Origin: Prochlorococcus sp. scB243_495K23
Lineage (GTDB): Bacteria > Cyanobacteriota > Cyanobacteriia > PCC-6307 > Cyanobiaceae
NCBI GenBank assembly: GCA_000635495.1
Contig: JFLW01000041.1
Location: forward strand, 1-64,000
DNA: 64,000 nt
Reading direction: 5' to 3'
Position numbers and translations under genes: made by a program. Shown here piece by piece: positions 26,065-32,927 of this stretch. A model generated the notes under the pieces. That model saw only the letters and a list, made by a program, of their open reading frames with translations, was not told where the DNA came from and searched no databases. Every line of letters starts with the position of its first letter. The first letter of the stretch is position 1.

Positions 26065-26261
26065 TGTTTGTATAAAAAAACTATGGTCCTTCAATTCAAA
26101 TACTTTATCTTATAATTTTAAAAACTTCTCTTAAAATTTCATTATATTTTTTATGTTAAATATATAAAAAATTTATATCATCAAAAAATAAAACTCTTAC
26201 TGATAAGTAAAAATATTTAGCTCACTTTCTTATAAATTCGTTTATTGTAAAAGAAAAAAAA

Positions 26262-26432
26262 ATGAAAAAAAACTACAAGAAAGATTACCTTAACAGAGAT
26301 GAAGTTAATGAAATGATTGAATCCGCTTTAAGGAGACACAATAGAAGATCTACAATAATATCAAGTGTACTTGGATGGATTCTAATAGGAGGTTATTCGT
26401 TTGGACTTTTTCAAGCAGTTCAAAATGTCTAA
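26262..26432 (+). CDS. Small single-helix membrane protein, 56 aa
   Basis: A 56-aa frame with a charged N-terminal half (LNRDEVNEMIESALRRHNRRS, likely an amphipathic helix) and a C-terminal transmembrane helix (~31-48, TIISSVLGWILIGGYSFG). This tail-anchored layout is common to small picocyanobacterial membrane proteins; I do not recognise the family. A run of purines (AAAAGAAAAAAAA) precedes the ATG. Confidence 0.55.
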   Translation: MKKNYKKDYLNRDEVNEMIESALRRHNRRSTIISSVLGWILIGGYSFGLFQAVQNV

Positions 26433-26495
26433 TTAATATTTTCTTAAAAGCAGAACTTGCTAGATGATAAATTAATATAAGACTAACTTTTTATT

Positions 26496-26717
26496 ATGAC
26501 GGAATATATTGAGGCAAATCTTAAAGCGATAAGAAAATATTTAAAAAAAAGAAAACTGTATACATCAAAATTAAATAATGCTTCGATAATGGAAGAATTC
26601 AAAGAATGGAGCAAAGATCCATTACCTGAGACAGAATCAATTTGGACTTTACCTGACTTAACGAGGAATGAAAGGCTAAAAAATTTTTGTCGCTCAATTA
26701 AGAAGGAAATAAGATAA
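26496..26717 (+). CDS. Small basic hypothetical protein, 73 aa
   Basis: A 73-aa soluble basic protein (TEYIEANLKAIRKYLKKRKLY ... WTLPDLTRNERLKNF). It has no signal or membrane helix. It lies 63 nt after the 56-aa membrane gene on the same strand and is convergent with the 52-aa gene, from which it is separated by 4 nt. No family recognised. Confidence 0.6.
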   Translation: MTEYIEANLKAIRKYLKKRKLYTSKLNNASIMEEFKEWSKDPLPETESIWTLPDLTRNERLKNFCRSIKKEIR

Positions 26718-26721
26718 GTTT

Positions 26722-26880
26722 TTAACTACCTAGTTGTATATGATTTACCTTTAAGTAAAAATAACCCGCAAATCCAACTATATTCAAAATTACAACGAAA
26801 ACCCAAGCTCCAATTGGCTGATTAGAATCAAATTTTTTTATTTTAACTTTTTCCTTTAGTCTTTCAATATATTTAGCCAT
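26722..26880 (-). CDS. Small single-helix membrane protein, 52 aa
   Basis: A 52-aa frame from ATG at 26880 with a basic N-terminus (AKYIERLKEKVKIKKFDSNQ) and one transmembrane helix (PIGAWVFVVILNIVGFAGYFY, ~22-42). It was found by reading the minus strand directly. Support is the clean ATG, the coherent membrane topology and tight packing against the 73-aa gene. No family recognised. Confidence 0.5.
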   Translation of the reverse strand: MAKYIERLKEKVKIKKFDSNQPIGAWVFVVILNIVGFAGYFYLKVNHIQLGS

Positions 26881-27180
26881 AATTAAAAATATTAAAAAGA
26901 ATATTTCTAATTATAGAGAGTTAAATTTTAAGGAATCTTAAATAAAATAAAATTTCTTTTAATTCGAATTTTTGTCAAATCTGTTAATGGGATATTTTAT
27001 TAACTCCTTTTTGAGATTTTTTAAAAGTTTATTGTGATTCAAAATTGTAAATTTTTTTGTAAAGGAATAGTGCCATTTCATTGAATTAAAAAAAAACTTG
27101 CTAATTCATTATTAAAAAAATTATAATACTTATTACGGTCATTCAGACCATACATAATTTAAATAAGGACAAATTTTTTC
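26881..27180. other. Intergenic region upstream of the peroxiredoxin gene
   Basis: 300 bp with no open frame. The right half contains the peroxiredoxin promoter and 5' untranslated region (annotated separately). Just after the -10 box there is a short dyad, GGTC (27137-27140) and GACC (27146-27149), at or near the expected transcription start. The left half is featureless AT-rich DNA. Confidence 0.5.
27098..27127 (+). promoter_or_regulatory. Promoter of the peroxiredoxin gene
   Basis: -35 TTGCTA (27098-27103), 18-bp spacer, and perfect -10 TATAAT (27122-27127). Transcription would start near 27134, giving a ~47-nt leader with a Shine-Dalgarno AAGGA at 27165-27169, 11 nt before the ATG. It is among the clearest sigma-70-type promoters in the window, in keeping with a highly expressed gene. 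Confidence 0.65.
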
Positions 27181-27765
27181 ATGAGCTTAAGAGTTGGCCA
27201 AGAAGCACCAGACTTTAGTGCTACAGCAGTATATGATCAAGAGTTTAAGGAGATTACACTTTCAGGTCTAAGAGGTAAATGGGTTGTTCTATTCTTTTAC
27301 CCACTAGATTTTACATTTGTATGTCCAACTGAAATCACTGCATTTAGTGACAGATACCAAGATTTCTCGGCACTTAATACGGAAATACTTGGGGTATCAG
27401 TTGATAGCAAACATTGTCATTTGGCTTGGATACAAACCCCAAGAAATGAAGGTGGTATAGGTGATATTAACTATCCGTTAGTTTCTGACTTAAAAAGAGA
27501 AATTTGCCAGGCTTACAATGTTCTAAATGATGATGGGGAGGCTGATAGAGGTTTATTTCTTATCAATCCAGAAGGAGTAGTTATGCATACGACTGTTAAC
27601 AAGGCTCCTGTAGGTAGAAATGTTGATGAAACGCTAAGGATTCTTCAGGGTTATCAATACGTTGCCGCAAACCCCGATGAAGTATGTCCAGCAAACTGGA
27701 CCCCCGGGGAGAAAACAATGTTAGAGGACCCCAAAGGTAGTAAGGAATATTTTTCTGCGCTATAG
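27181..27765 (+). CDS. 2-Cys peroxiredoxin
   Basis: A 194-aa typical 2-Cys peroxiredoxin (AhpC/TSA family), reducing H2O2 and organic peroxides at the expense of thioredoxin. The peroxidatic Cys48 is in [13 protein letters not shown] and the resolving Cys169 in [10 protein letters not shown]. The N-terminal [11 protein letters not shown] and the [13 protein letters not shown] segment are family-standard. Length is normal. Strong promoter signals lie upstream, and a hairpin that could end its transcript lies 69-97 nt downstream. The gene is alone on its strand. Confidence 0.96.
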   Translation: MSLRVGQEAPDFSATAVYDQEFKEITLSGLRGKWVVLFFYPLDFTFVCPTEITAFSDRYQDFSALNTEILGVSVDSKHCHLAWIQTPRNEGGIGDINYPLVSDLKREICQAYNVLNDDGEADRGLFLINPEGVVMHTTVNKAPVGRNVDETLRILQGYQYVAANPDEVCPANWTPGEKTMLEDPKGSKEYFSAL

Positions 27766-27780
27766 AAGGATTAGAAACAT

Positions 27781-28533
27781 TTAAGTAAGTATTGAGTAGT
27801 AAATAATTATAAAAAAATAAAAAATAAATATATTCAAAAAGGGGATAATGTCTCCTTTTTGAGGTTTGGGTACGATCCAATCGCTTAAATTAGTTTTATA
27901 TGATATGAAGGACCACGTATAAAAAGAAATTTCTATGGCGACTAGGATAGAAAGGTTAATTAAATTTAAGTCATTTAAACCAAAATATCTATAAATATGA
28001 AAGTGATCATCAACACTAATATTATTAATTTGAAGATGCCAAAGATAGAGAGATATCAAAATAAAATTTATCAAAATTATTTTTTTTAACAGAAACCTTG
28101 ATTTCTTAAAAATTAATAAGATAGAAATTAAAAATATGAAAAAACTTAACTGTGGAATATCCGGTTTTGGTAAATTAATTCCGTCAAGAAATAAATTTAA
28201 TATAAGATCAAAATTTATATATATATAATCAGCTATTAAGTAAGAGAGAAATATTAAATTTATTGCTACTATTAATAATAGTCTCTTGCCTTTAATTACT
28301 TTTATACTAACAAATTTATCCTTATTAAATTTATAGTATGTATAGTTTTTTAAAGAGTTTAAACACACTAAAGATGGACATATTGCACCGCTTAAATAGT
28401 AAAGGATTGAATAAAAGGAAATATCATCAATATTGAGTGAATACAAATTAAACCATTGTTTTTGTACAAATGGAAGAATAAGTAAAAATGAAAGTGTAAC
28501 TATTAACTTCGATGTATTGCTTTTAATTAACAA
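27781..28533 (-). CDS. Multi-pass membrane protein of unknown function
   Basis: A 250-aa protein with six to seven predicted transmembrane helices (about residues 9-26, 40-58, 84-104, 129-146, 151-170, 193-213, 229-249). The first loop contains YLSGAICPSLVCLNSL, with two cysteines that may be conserved; near the C-terminus is DWIVPKPQKGDIIP. I do not recognise a transporter or enzyme motif. The start is TTG at 28533, the only candidate, 33 nt after the FtsH-like gene, so it is probably the second gene of that operon and might relate to its membrane role (inference). Its 3' end includes the peroxiredoxin terminator-like hairpin. Confidence 0.7.
   Translation of the reverse strand: MLIKSNTSKLIVTLSFLLILPFVQKQWFNLYSLNIDDISFYSILYYLSGAICPSLVCLNSLKNYTYYKFNKDKFVSIKVIKGKRLLLIVAINLIFLSYLIADYIYINFDLILNLFLDGINLPKPDIPQLSFFIFLISILLIFKKSRFLLKKIILINFILISLYLWHLQINNISVDDHFHIYRYFGLNDLNLINLSILVAIEISFYTWSFISYKTNLSDWIVPKPQKGDIIPFLNIFIFYFFIIIYYSILT
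27834..27862 (+). terminator. Terminator-like hairpin after the peroxiredoxin gene
   Basis: TCAAAAAGG (27834-27842) pairs with CCTTTTTGA (27854-27862), extended inward by one G-U and one G-C pair. The A-run in the 5' arm and T-run in the 3' arm give it the look of a bidirectional terminator, but no clean T-tract follows. It lies inside the 3' coding end of the convergent membrane-protein gene. Confidence 0.45.
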
Positions 28534-28566
28534 GAAAATATTTTTTATTAATTTAAAACAATTAAA

Positions 28567-30321
28567 TCAAACTTTCAACAATTTAGAAGTTGTTAATTTA
28601 AAAACTTTTTTATCTATAGTTTCTTGATTCAAAAGTATATCAACTAATTTATCTAGTAAAACTCTATTTTTCTTCAATATTTTTATTGAATTATTTAATG
28701 AAATTTTAGAAATATTTATGATTTCATTATCTATTCTAGAACTGGTATTTTCTGCTATGAGAGGCTTTCTTCTAAATAATCCATCTCCCAAATACATTTC
28801 ATTATTATCAGAATCCATTGAAATTGGACCAATAATTGAAAATCCATATTTTGTAACCATTTCTCTTACGATATTTGTCGCATAAGAGATATCATTCATG
28901 GAGCATTGTGTAATTTCACCTTCACCAAAAACTATCGTTTCTGCTGCTCTTCCAGCTAAAGCAATTTCAATTTTTGAAAATAATAATTTTTTTGAAATCA
29001 ATCCACTAGAAATTACCTCTTCGTTAGGACATATTTTTGTATATCCTCCTAAAGATCCAGATCTAGGTAAAATCGTAATTTTATCAACTGATTCAATTCC
29101 ATTTCTCACAGCAGATACAATTGCTCTACCTACTTCGTTATAGGCAACAATTTTTTTCATATTAGGAGAAGTTATTAATGAGCTTCTTAGGCCAATGGTA
29201 ATTTTATCAAGAGCATTTTCTATATGAAGATCACTTATTAATTTAGATTCGTCTCTTGCACAGTGAATAGCACTCTCGTTCATCAAGTTAGCAAGATCTG
29301 CTCCCGAAAATCCAACTGTTCTAGAAGCCCAAAATCCTAAGTCAACTTCGCTTGAAAGTGGTTTGGAAAGTGAGTGAACTGAAAGAATTTTTTTTCTTCC
29401 ATCTAAATCTGGAAGCATTACTTCAATTTTCCTATCAAATCTACCTGGCCTTAAAAGTGCTGCATCCAAAATATCTGGTCTATTTGTTGCTGCTAAAACA
29501 ATAATCCCAGAATTATCAGCAAAACCATCTAATTCAGTTAGAAGCTGATTAAGGGTTTGTTCTCTTTCATCATTTCCACCTCCGATTCCAGACCCTCTTT
29601 GCCTACCAATGGAATCAATTTCATCAATGAAAATTATACAAGGAGATTTTTCCTTAGCCTTAGAGAACAGATCCCGAACTCGGCTTGCTCCAACACCAAC
29701 AAAAAGTTCTACAAACTCTGATGCCGATATTGAGAGAAAAGGCACTCCTGATTCACCAGCAATTGCTTTAGCTAATAACGTTTTACCTGTTCCAGGTGGG
29801 CCAATTAAAAGAACACCTTTAGGAACTTTTGCTCCAAGATTTTCAAATTTCTTTGGTTCTTTTAAAAATGTTATTACCTCTTTTAATTCTTCAGCGGCTT
29901 CAGGGACTCCAGCTACATCATCGAATCTCGTTTCTACATCATCAATTGTTACAAATTTAGCTTGATTTTTTGTAAAACCAAAGGCTCTGGAAGCCAATTT
30001 TGATGTACTCCTCAAGATTAAAACTATAGCAAATATAAAAATCAGGAAAAGGCTTATTGATGCAAATGAATTAGCTGCTGAGGCTTCTTTTCTACTATTG
30101 TTAATACTGAGATCAACCTTATTTTCAGTAGCCTTTTCAAGGATTAATTGATCGTTGTAAAGGATAGGTATTTTAAGTTTATCGCCATTTTTATACAGAA
30201 CATCAATTTCTCTCTGCCTTGGATAGAAAAATATTGATTCTATTTTTCCCGTCTCTATATCTTCTAGAAGATCCGAATAACTTGATTTAGAATCTGAATA
30301 GGAGAATTTTGATCTAAACAC
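28567..30321 (-). CDS. FtsH-like AAA+ protein lacking the zinc protease motif
   Basis: A 584-aa homologue of the membrane protease FtsH. The AAA+ part is intact: Walker A GPPGTGKT (174-181), Walker [10 protein letters not shown] (~228-236), the pore motif [10 protein letters not shown] (~207), and the second region of homology [20 protein letters not shown] (~278-297). The protease part is not: the zinc motif HEXGH reads NEVGR here (N395 and R399 in place of both His), confirmed in the DNA (AAC, AGA). The third ligand, Asp in MNDISYAT, remains. Only one transmembrane helix (~86-104) is seen; the usual first helix is missing and an in-frame stop lies just before the GTG start. It is probably an unfoldase/chaperone or a partner in hetero-hexamers, as proposed for plant FtsHi proteins. 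Confidence 0.85.
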   Translation of the reverse strand: MFRSKFSYSDSKSSYSDLLEDIETGKIESIFFYPRQREIDVLYKNGDKLKIPILYNDQLILEKATENKVDLSINNSRKEASAANSFASISLFLIFIFAIVLILRSTSKLASRAFGFTKNQAKFVTIDDVETRFDDVAGVPEAAEELKEVITFLKEPKKFENLGAKVPKGVLLIGPPGTGKTLLAKAIAGESGVPFLSISASEFVELFVGVGASRVRDLFSKAKEKSPCIIFIDEIDSIGRQRGSGIGGGNDEREQTLNQLLTELDGFADNSGIIVLAATNRPDILDAALLRPGRFDRKIEVMLPDLDGRKKILSVHSLSKPLSSEVDLGFWASRTVGFSGADLANLMNESAIHCARDESKLISDLHIENALDKITIGLRSSLITSPNMKKIVAYNEVGRAIVSAVRNGIESVDKITILPRSGSLGGYTKICPNEEVISSGLISKKLLFSKIEIALAGRAAETIVFGEGEITQCSMNDISYATNIVREMVTKYGFSIIGPISMDSDNNEMYLGDGLFRRKPLIAENTSSRIDNEIINISKISLNNSIKILKKNRVLLDKLVDILLNQETIDKKVFKLTTSKLLKV

Positions 30322-30400
30322 TAATCTTTACAAGTGATTAATAAAGCATATATGCTTATTTAAAAAATTGACGTATATAAACAAAATATACTCAAAAGTT

Positions 30401-30430
30401 TTGGAGATAACCAGTTAAAGGTTATATTAT
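30401..30430 (+). promoter_or_regulatory. Promoter of rpmF
   Basis: -35-like TTGGAG (30401-30406), 18-bp spacer, and -10 TATTAT (30425-30430), 23 nt before the rpmF ATG. It lies in the 131-bp region divergent between rpmF and the FtsH-like gene. Confidence 0.5.
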
Positions 30431-30452
30431 ATTATGGTAATAAAGAAAAAGA

Positions 30453-30620
30453 ATGGCTGTACCAAAGAAGAAAAAATCAAAGAGCAAAAGGAACCATAGG
30501 CACGCTGTATGGAAAGGGAAAGCAACAATAGCAGCCCAAAAAGCTATATCTTTAGGTAAATCAGTTTTAACAGGGAAAGCTCAAGGATTTGTTTATCCTA
30601 TTGAAGAAGAAGAAGAATAG
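30453..30620 (+). CDS. rpmF: 50S ribosomal protein L32
   Basis: A 55-aa L32 ([20 protein letters not shown], ending in an acidic tail PIEEEEE). L32 is a small structural protein of the large subunit. The conserved start MAVPKKK and RNHRHAVWK are diagnostic. The zinc-binding Cys pairs found in some L32 are absent, as usual in cyanobacteria. It is convergent with ycf20, the stops being 3 nt apart. Confidence 0.95.
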   Translation: MAVPKKKKSKSKRNHRHAVWKGKATIAAQKAISLGKSVLTGKAQGFVYPIEEEEE

Positions 30621-30623
30621 CTT

Positions 30624-30950
30624 TTAAGATCCTAATTTAAATGCCTCAAGTATAACGGCATATATTGCACCAATTCTTAATTTATCAACTACGGTCCATA
30701 GATAATAAAACTTAGAACTTGCGTCAGGTTTAATTCTTATAATGATTTCAATAAAAACAATTATTATTGGGACCATAATTAACTCATTTTTACCTTCAGA
30801 TATGAATTTTGTAAGAAAATTTGCGAACAAAAAATAACCTGTCAAAACAGAAATTAGACCAATAGATTTTGTTCTCCAAGTATCACTTAAAAAACCAAAA
30901 AATAAATTATTTAACTGGTAGGTGATTCTTGAAAAACTAGTTTTTTGCAT
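30624..30950 (-). CDS. ycf20: Ycf20-like protein (DUF565)
   Basis: A 108-aa membrane protein of the Ycf20/DUF565 family, found in cyanobacteria and plastids; in green algae and plants Ycf20 homologues affect thermal dissipation (non-photochemical quenching). Two to three hydrophobic segments are visible (~30-48, 57-71, 90-105). The conserved stretch FFGFLSDTWRTKSIGLISVLTGYFL is near the N-terminus. It overlaps the upstream HAD gene by 14 nt and is likely cotranscribed with it. Confidence 0.85.
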   Translation of the reverse strand: MQKTSFSRITYQLNNLFFGFLSDTWRTKSIGLISVLTGYFLFANFLTKFISEGKNELIMVPIIIVFIEIIIRIKPDASSKFYYLWTVVDKLRIGAIYAVILEAFKLGS

Positions 30951-31701
30951 TATTAAAAGACATTAAATAATCACTTAGAAAGCTATAGTCGACATATGAT
31001 TTTTTAAGTTTAGGTCCTTTAATTACATTTGCCACATTATTGTCATCACCAAGACTATCTAAAATACAATCTAATTTAATATTTTCGTCAAGAACAATTG
31101 GGATATTTGAAGGAACAAAAATTGTAGGCAAGTTGGCTGCCAAAGAAGATTTCAATCCTGGATTGGAGTCTTCAAAAACAATTGAGTTGTTTTTGTTTAT
31201 ACCACTTATTTGGATTGCCTTTAAATATGGTAATGGATTTGGTTTTTTTAATTCAACGTCTTCACTTGAAATAATGAACTCAAAAGGGTTGAAGCCATTA
31301 AAAAGATATTCAACAAGTAGATTGACTTGACTTCTTGAACTTGAAGTAACAATAAATTGTCTTACTTTATTTTTATGTAATTCATTAATTAATCTAAAAA
31401 CACCAGTTTTTAAAGTAACACAATTTTTTTTTATTATTTCTAAATAATGAATCTGCTTTGTTTCATGAATTTTGAGAATTAAATCTTCTGAGAAATCGTC
31501 ATCATTAGATTTAGCGTAATAAGCAATCCTATTTTTGCCCCCATTTATCTTCAAAAGATTTATATATTTATTAGTGTCCCAATTCCAATTAATACCAAGG
31601 TCATTAAAAGCATTATTAAAAGCAGGTAAATGGGCCTCTAATTCAGTATTTGCGATGGTACCATCTAAATCCCAATAAACACCCTCAAGATACGTCACCA
31701 A
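30937..31701 (-). CDS. HAD-family hydrolase, CbbY/phosphatase-like
   Basis: A 254-aa HAD subfamily IA hydrolase. The four motifs are visible: WDLDGTIANTE (nucleophile and acid/base Asp in DLDGT, residues ~11-15), TSSSRSQV (Ser/Thr motif, ~118), LKKPNPLPYL (Lys motif, ~150) and VFEDSNPGLKSS (acidic motif, ~172). It is closest in look to CbbY-like sugar phosphatases or mutases; the substrate is unknown. The start is TTG at 31701 or GTG at 31698 (one codon apart). It lies 12 nt after the Psb30-like peptide gene and overlaps ycf20 at its end. Confidence 0.88.
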   Translation of the reverse strand: MVTYLEGVYWDLDGTIANTELEAHLPAFNNAFNDLGINWNWDTNKYINLLKINGGKNRIAYYAKSNDDDFSEDLILKIHETKQIHYLEIIKKNCVTLKTGVFRLINELHKNKVRQFIVTSSSRSQVNLLVEYLFNGFNPFEFIISSEDVELKKPNPLPYLKAIQISGINKNNSIVFEDSNPGLKSSLAANLPTIFVPSNIPIVLDENIKLDCILDSLGDDNNVANVIKGPKLKKSYVDYSFLSDYLMSFNNAKN

Positions 31702-31713
31702 AAAGAATTTCTT

Positions 31714-31791
31714 TTATCTGCGGTAAAATACAAGAGCAATTATTGCTGGTCCTGCTAACGCAACTACAGCCAAAGGAATAAGTGTTGCCAT
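31714..31791 (-). CDS. psb30: Psb30 (Ycf12)-like photosystem II peptide
   Basis: A 25-aa single-helix peptide: MATLIPLAVVALAGPAIIAL, then VFYRR. The AGP-x-II segment followed by a short basic tail resembles Psb30 (Ycf12), a small membrane subunit at the edge of the PSII core, whose other cyanobacterial members have AGP-x-II-FLL-x-R. It is shorter than most (30-45 aa). The ATG at 31791 has an AT-rich upstream region of 82 bp and the gene heads the HAD/ycf20 operon. The identity rests on one short motif, so it is tentative; a different small photosystem subunit is possible. Confidence 0.55.
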   Translation of the reverse strand: MATLIPLAVVALAGPAIIALVFYRR

Positions 31792-31873
31792 GATTAATGA
31801 ATATGTTTTGTGATACTATTTTTACAAATAAATGACGAAACTGTACTGATACGTTACGAGATTGAATTAAATT

Positions 31874-32221
31874 ATGAAATCATGGACATGTATAGAAAAT
31901 TGTGGAGCTTGTTGTAAATTCGACTTGAACGAAAGAAGCGATTTGGCTGACAAACTTAACAAAGAAGATATAGCTTTGATAAATTCGATGACTGCAAGAG
32001 ATGGTTGGTGTAAAAACCTAGACAGAGAAAATAAAAAATGCTTAATTTATGAAACCAGACCACATTTTTGCCGGGTAAATGAATTTTCAACTTCATTTAA
32101 AGGATATTTGAAATCTGGCGACAAATTTTTAATAGATTGCTGCAAACAACATATTTCATCAAATTATGGATACCAAAGTAAAGAGATGAAAACTTTTAAA
32201 ATTGCTGTTTCAGGAAAATGA
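31874..32221 (+). CDS. YkgJ-family cysteine-cluster protein
   Basis: A 115-aa protein of the YkgJ/UPF0153 family, which carries a cysteine cluster thought to bind zinc or an iron-sulfur centre. Cysteines C6, C10, C13 and C14 form the CxxxCxxCC signature (CIENCGACC), then GWCKNLDRENKKCLIYETRPHFCR continues the family pattern. The function is unknown. The stop TGA overlaps the ATG of the first UPF0016 gene by four bases (ATGA), indicating coupling; this suggests a link to metal handling, since UPF0016 members export Mn or Ca (inference). Confidence 0.87.
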   Translation: MKSWTCIENCGACCKFDLNERSDLADKLNKEDIALINSMTARDGWCKNLDRENKKCLIYETRPHFCRVNEFSTSFKGYLKSGDKFLIDCCKQHISSNYGYQSKEMKTFKIAVSGK

Positions 32222-32544
32222 ATAGTAAATTAGAAAATAAGGAAAACAATATAGAAAAAAGTTTTTTTTCTATATTTATAACGACTTTTACAACAATCTT
32301 TATTGCTGAACTTGGCGATAAAACTCAGATAGCAACATTGATGCTTTCTGCGGAATCAGGCAAGCCAATAATTGTTTTTCTTGGAAGTTCTCTAGCATTA
32401 ATAAGCTCTAGCATAGTAGGAGTTCTTATTGGTAAATGGGTATCAAAAAAAATATCTCCTAGCAAATTTGCTTTATCAACTGGTGCTTTAATGATACTGA
32501 TAAGTATATTTCTAGCTTATGAAACATTCAAAAATTATTTATAA
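32218..32544 (+). CDS. UPF0016 (Gdt1/Mnx) half-transporter, first of pair
   Basis: A 108-aa protein with three hydrophobic helices and one copy of the family motif E-x-G-D-K/R-(S/T) as AELGDKTQIATLML (residues ~31-44). UPF0016/Gdt1 proteins are cation exchangers; the Synechocystis member Mnx moves Mn2+ from the cytosol to the thylakoid lumen. Most members contain two such repeats in one chain; here each repeat is its own gene. It is coupled to the YkgJ gene upstream (ATGA) and the next half follows directly with no gap. Confidence 0.88.
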   Translation: MNSKLENKENNIEKSFFSIFITTFTTIFIAELGDKTQIATLMLSAESGKPIIVFLGSSLALISSSIVGVLIGKWVSKKISPSKFALSTGALMILISIFLAYETFKNYL

Positions 32545-32856
32545 ATGGTTTTAAGTTTATTACTATCAACTTTTCTAACCGTTTTCATAGCTGAATTAGG
32601 TGACAAAACTCAACTGGCTACTTTAACTATAAGCGGCACTTCAAATAAACCACTAGCAGTTTTTCTAGGATCTTCTTCAGCACTTGTTTTTGCAAGTTTA
32701 CTAGGAGCTTTAACAGGCGGTTCTATTTCGAGTTTTTTACCCGAAGTTGTTCTTAAGTCAATAGCGTCCATTACATTTTTTATCATAGGTATAAGGCTTT
32801 TTATCAATTCTTTCACTATCGAAAAAGCAGAAAAAGAAGAGAAAGAAAATAATTAG
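32545..32856 (+). CDS. UPF0016 (Gdt1/Mnx) half-transporter, second of pair
   Basis: A 103-aa protein with the second copy of the motif, AELGDKTQLATLTI (residues ~14-27), and three helices. It starts at the base after the stop of its partner, so both are made from one transcript and should assemble as a heterodimer equivalent to one Gdt1/Mnx chain. The C-terminus is charged (KAEKEEKENN). A role in manganese export is inferred from the family; PSII needs Mn. Confidence 0.88.
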   Translation: MVLSLLLSTFLTVFIAELGDKTQLATLTISGTSNKPLAVFLGSSSALVFASLLGALTGGSISSFLPEVVLKSIASITFFIIGIRLFINSFTIEKAEKEEKENN

Positions 32857-32927
32857 TTTTAAGCTTGGATAATGAGGTGTAATAATGAAGTATATACCCT
32901 TAATTAATTTATAATTTTAACTAAATC

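Noticed and set aside
27596-27880. 94-aa minus-strand frame across the peroxiredoxin 3' end
   Set aside because: It overlaps the conserved peroxiredoxin C-terminus and the end of the membrane-protein gene in another frame; no family is seen.
29609-29965. 118-aa plus-strand frame inside the FtsH-like gene
   Set aside because: It is antisense to the conserved Walker A/B region; its codons are constrained by the FtsH frame.
30322-30370. Possible missing first membrane helix of the FtsH-like protein through a frameshift upstream
   Set aside because: I read the upstream sequence: it has an in-frame stop just before the GTG and no hydrophobic helix in the nearby frames, so there is no sign of a broken N-terminus.
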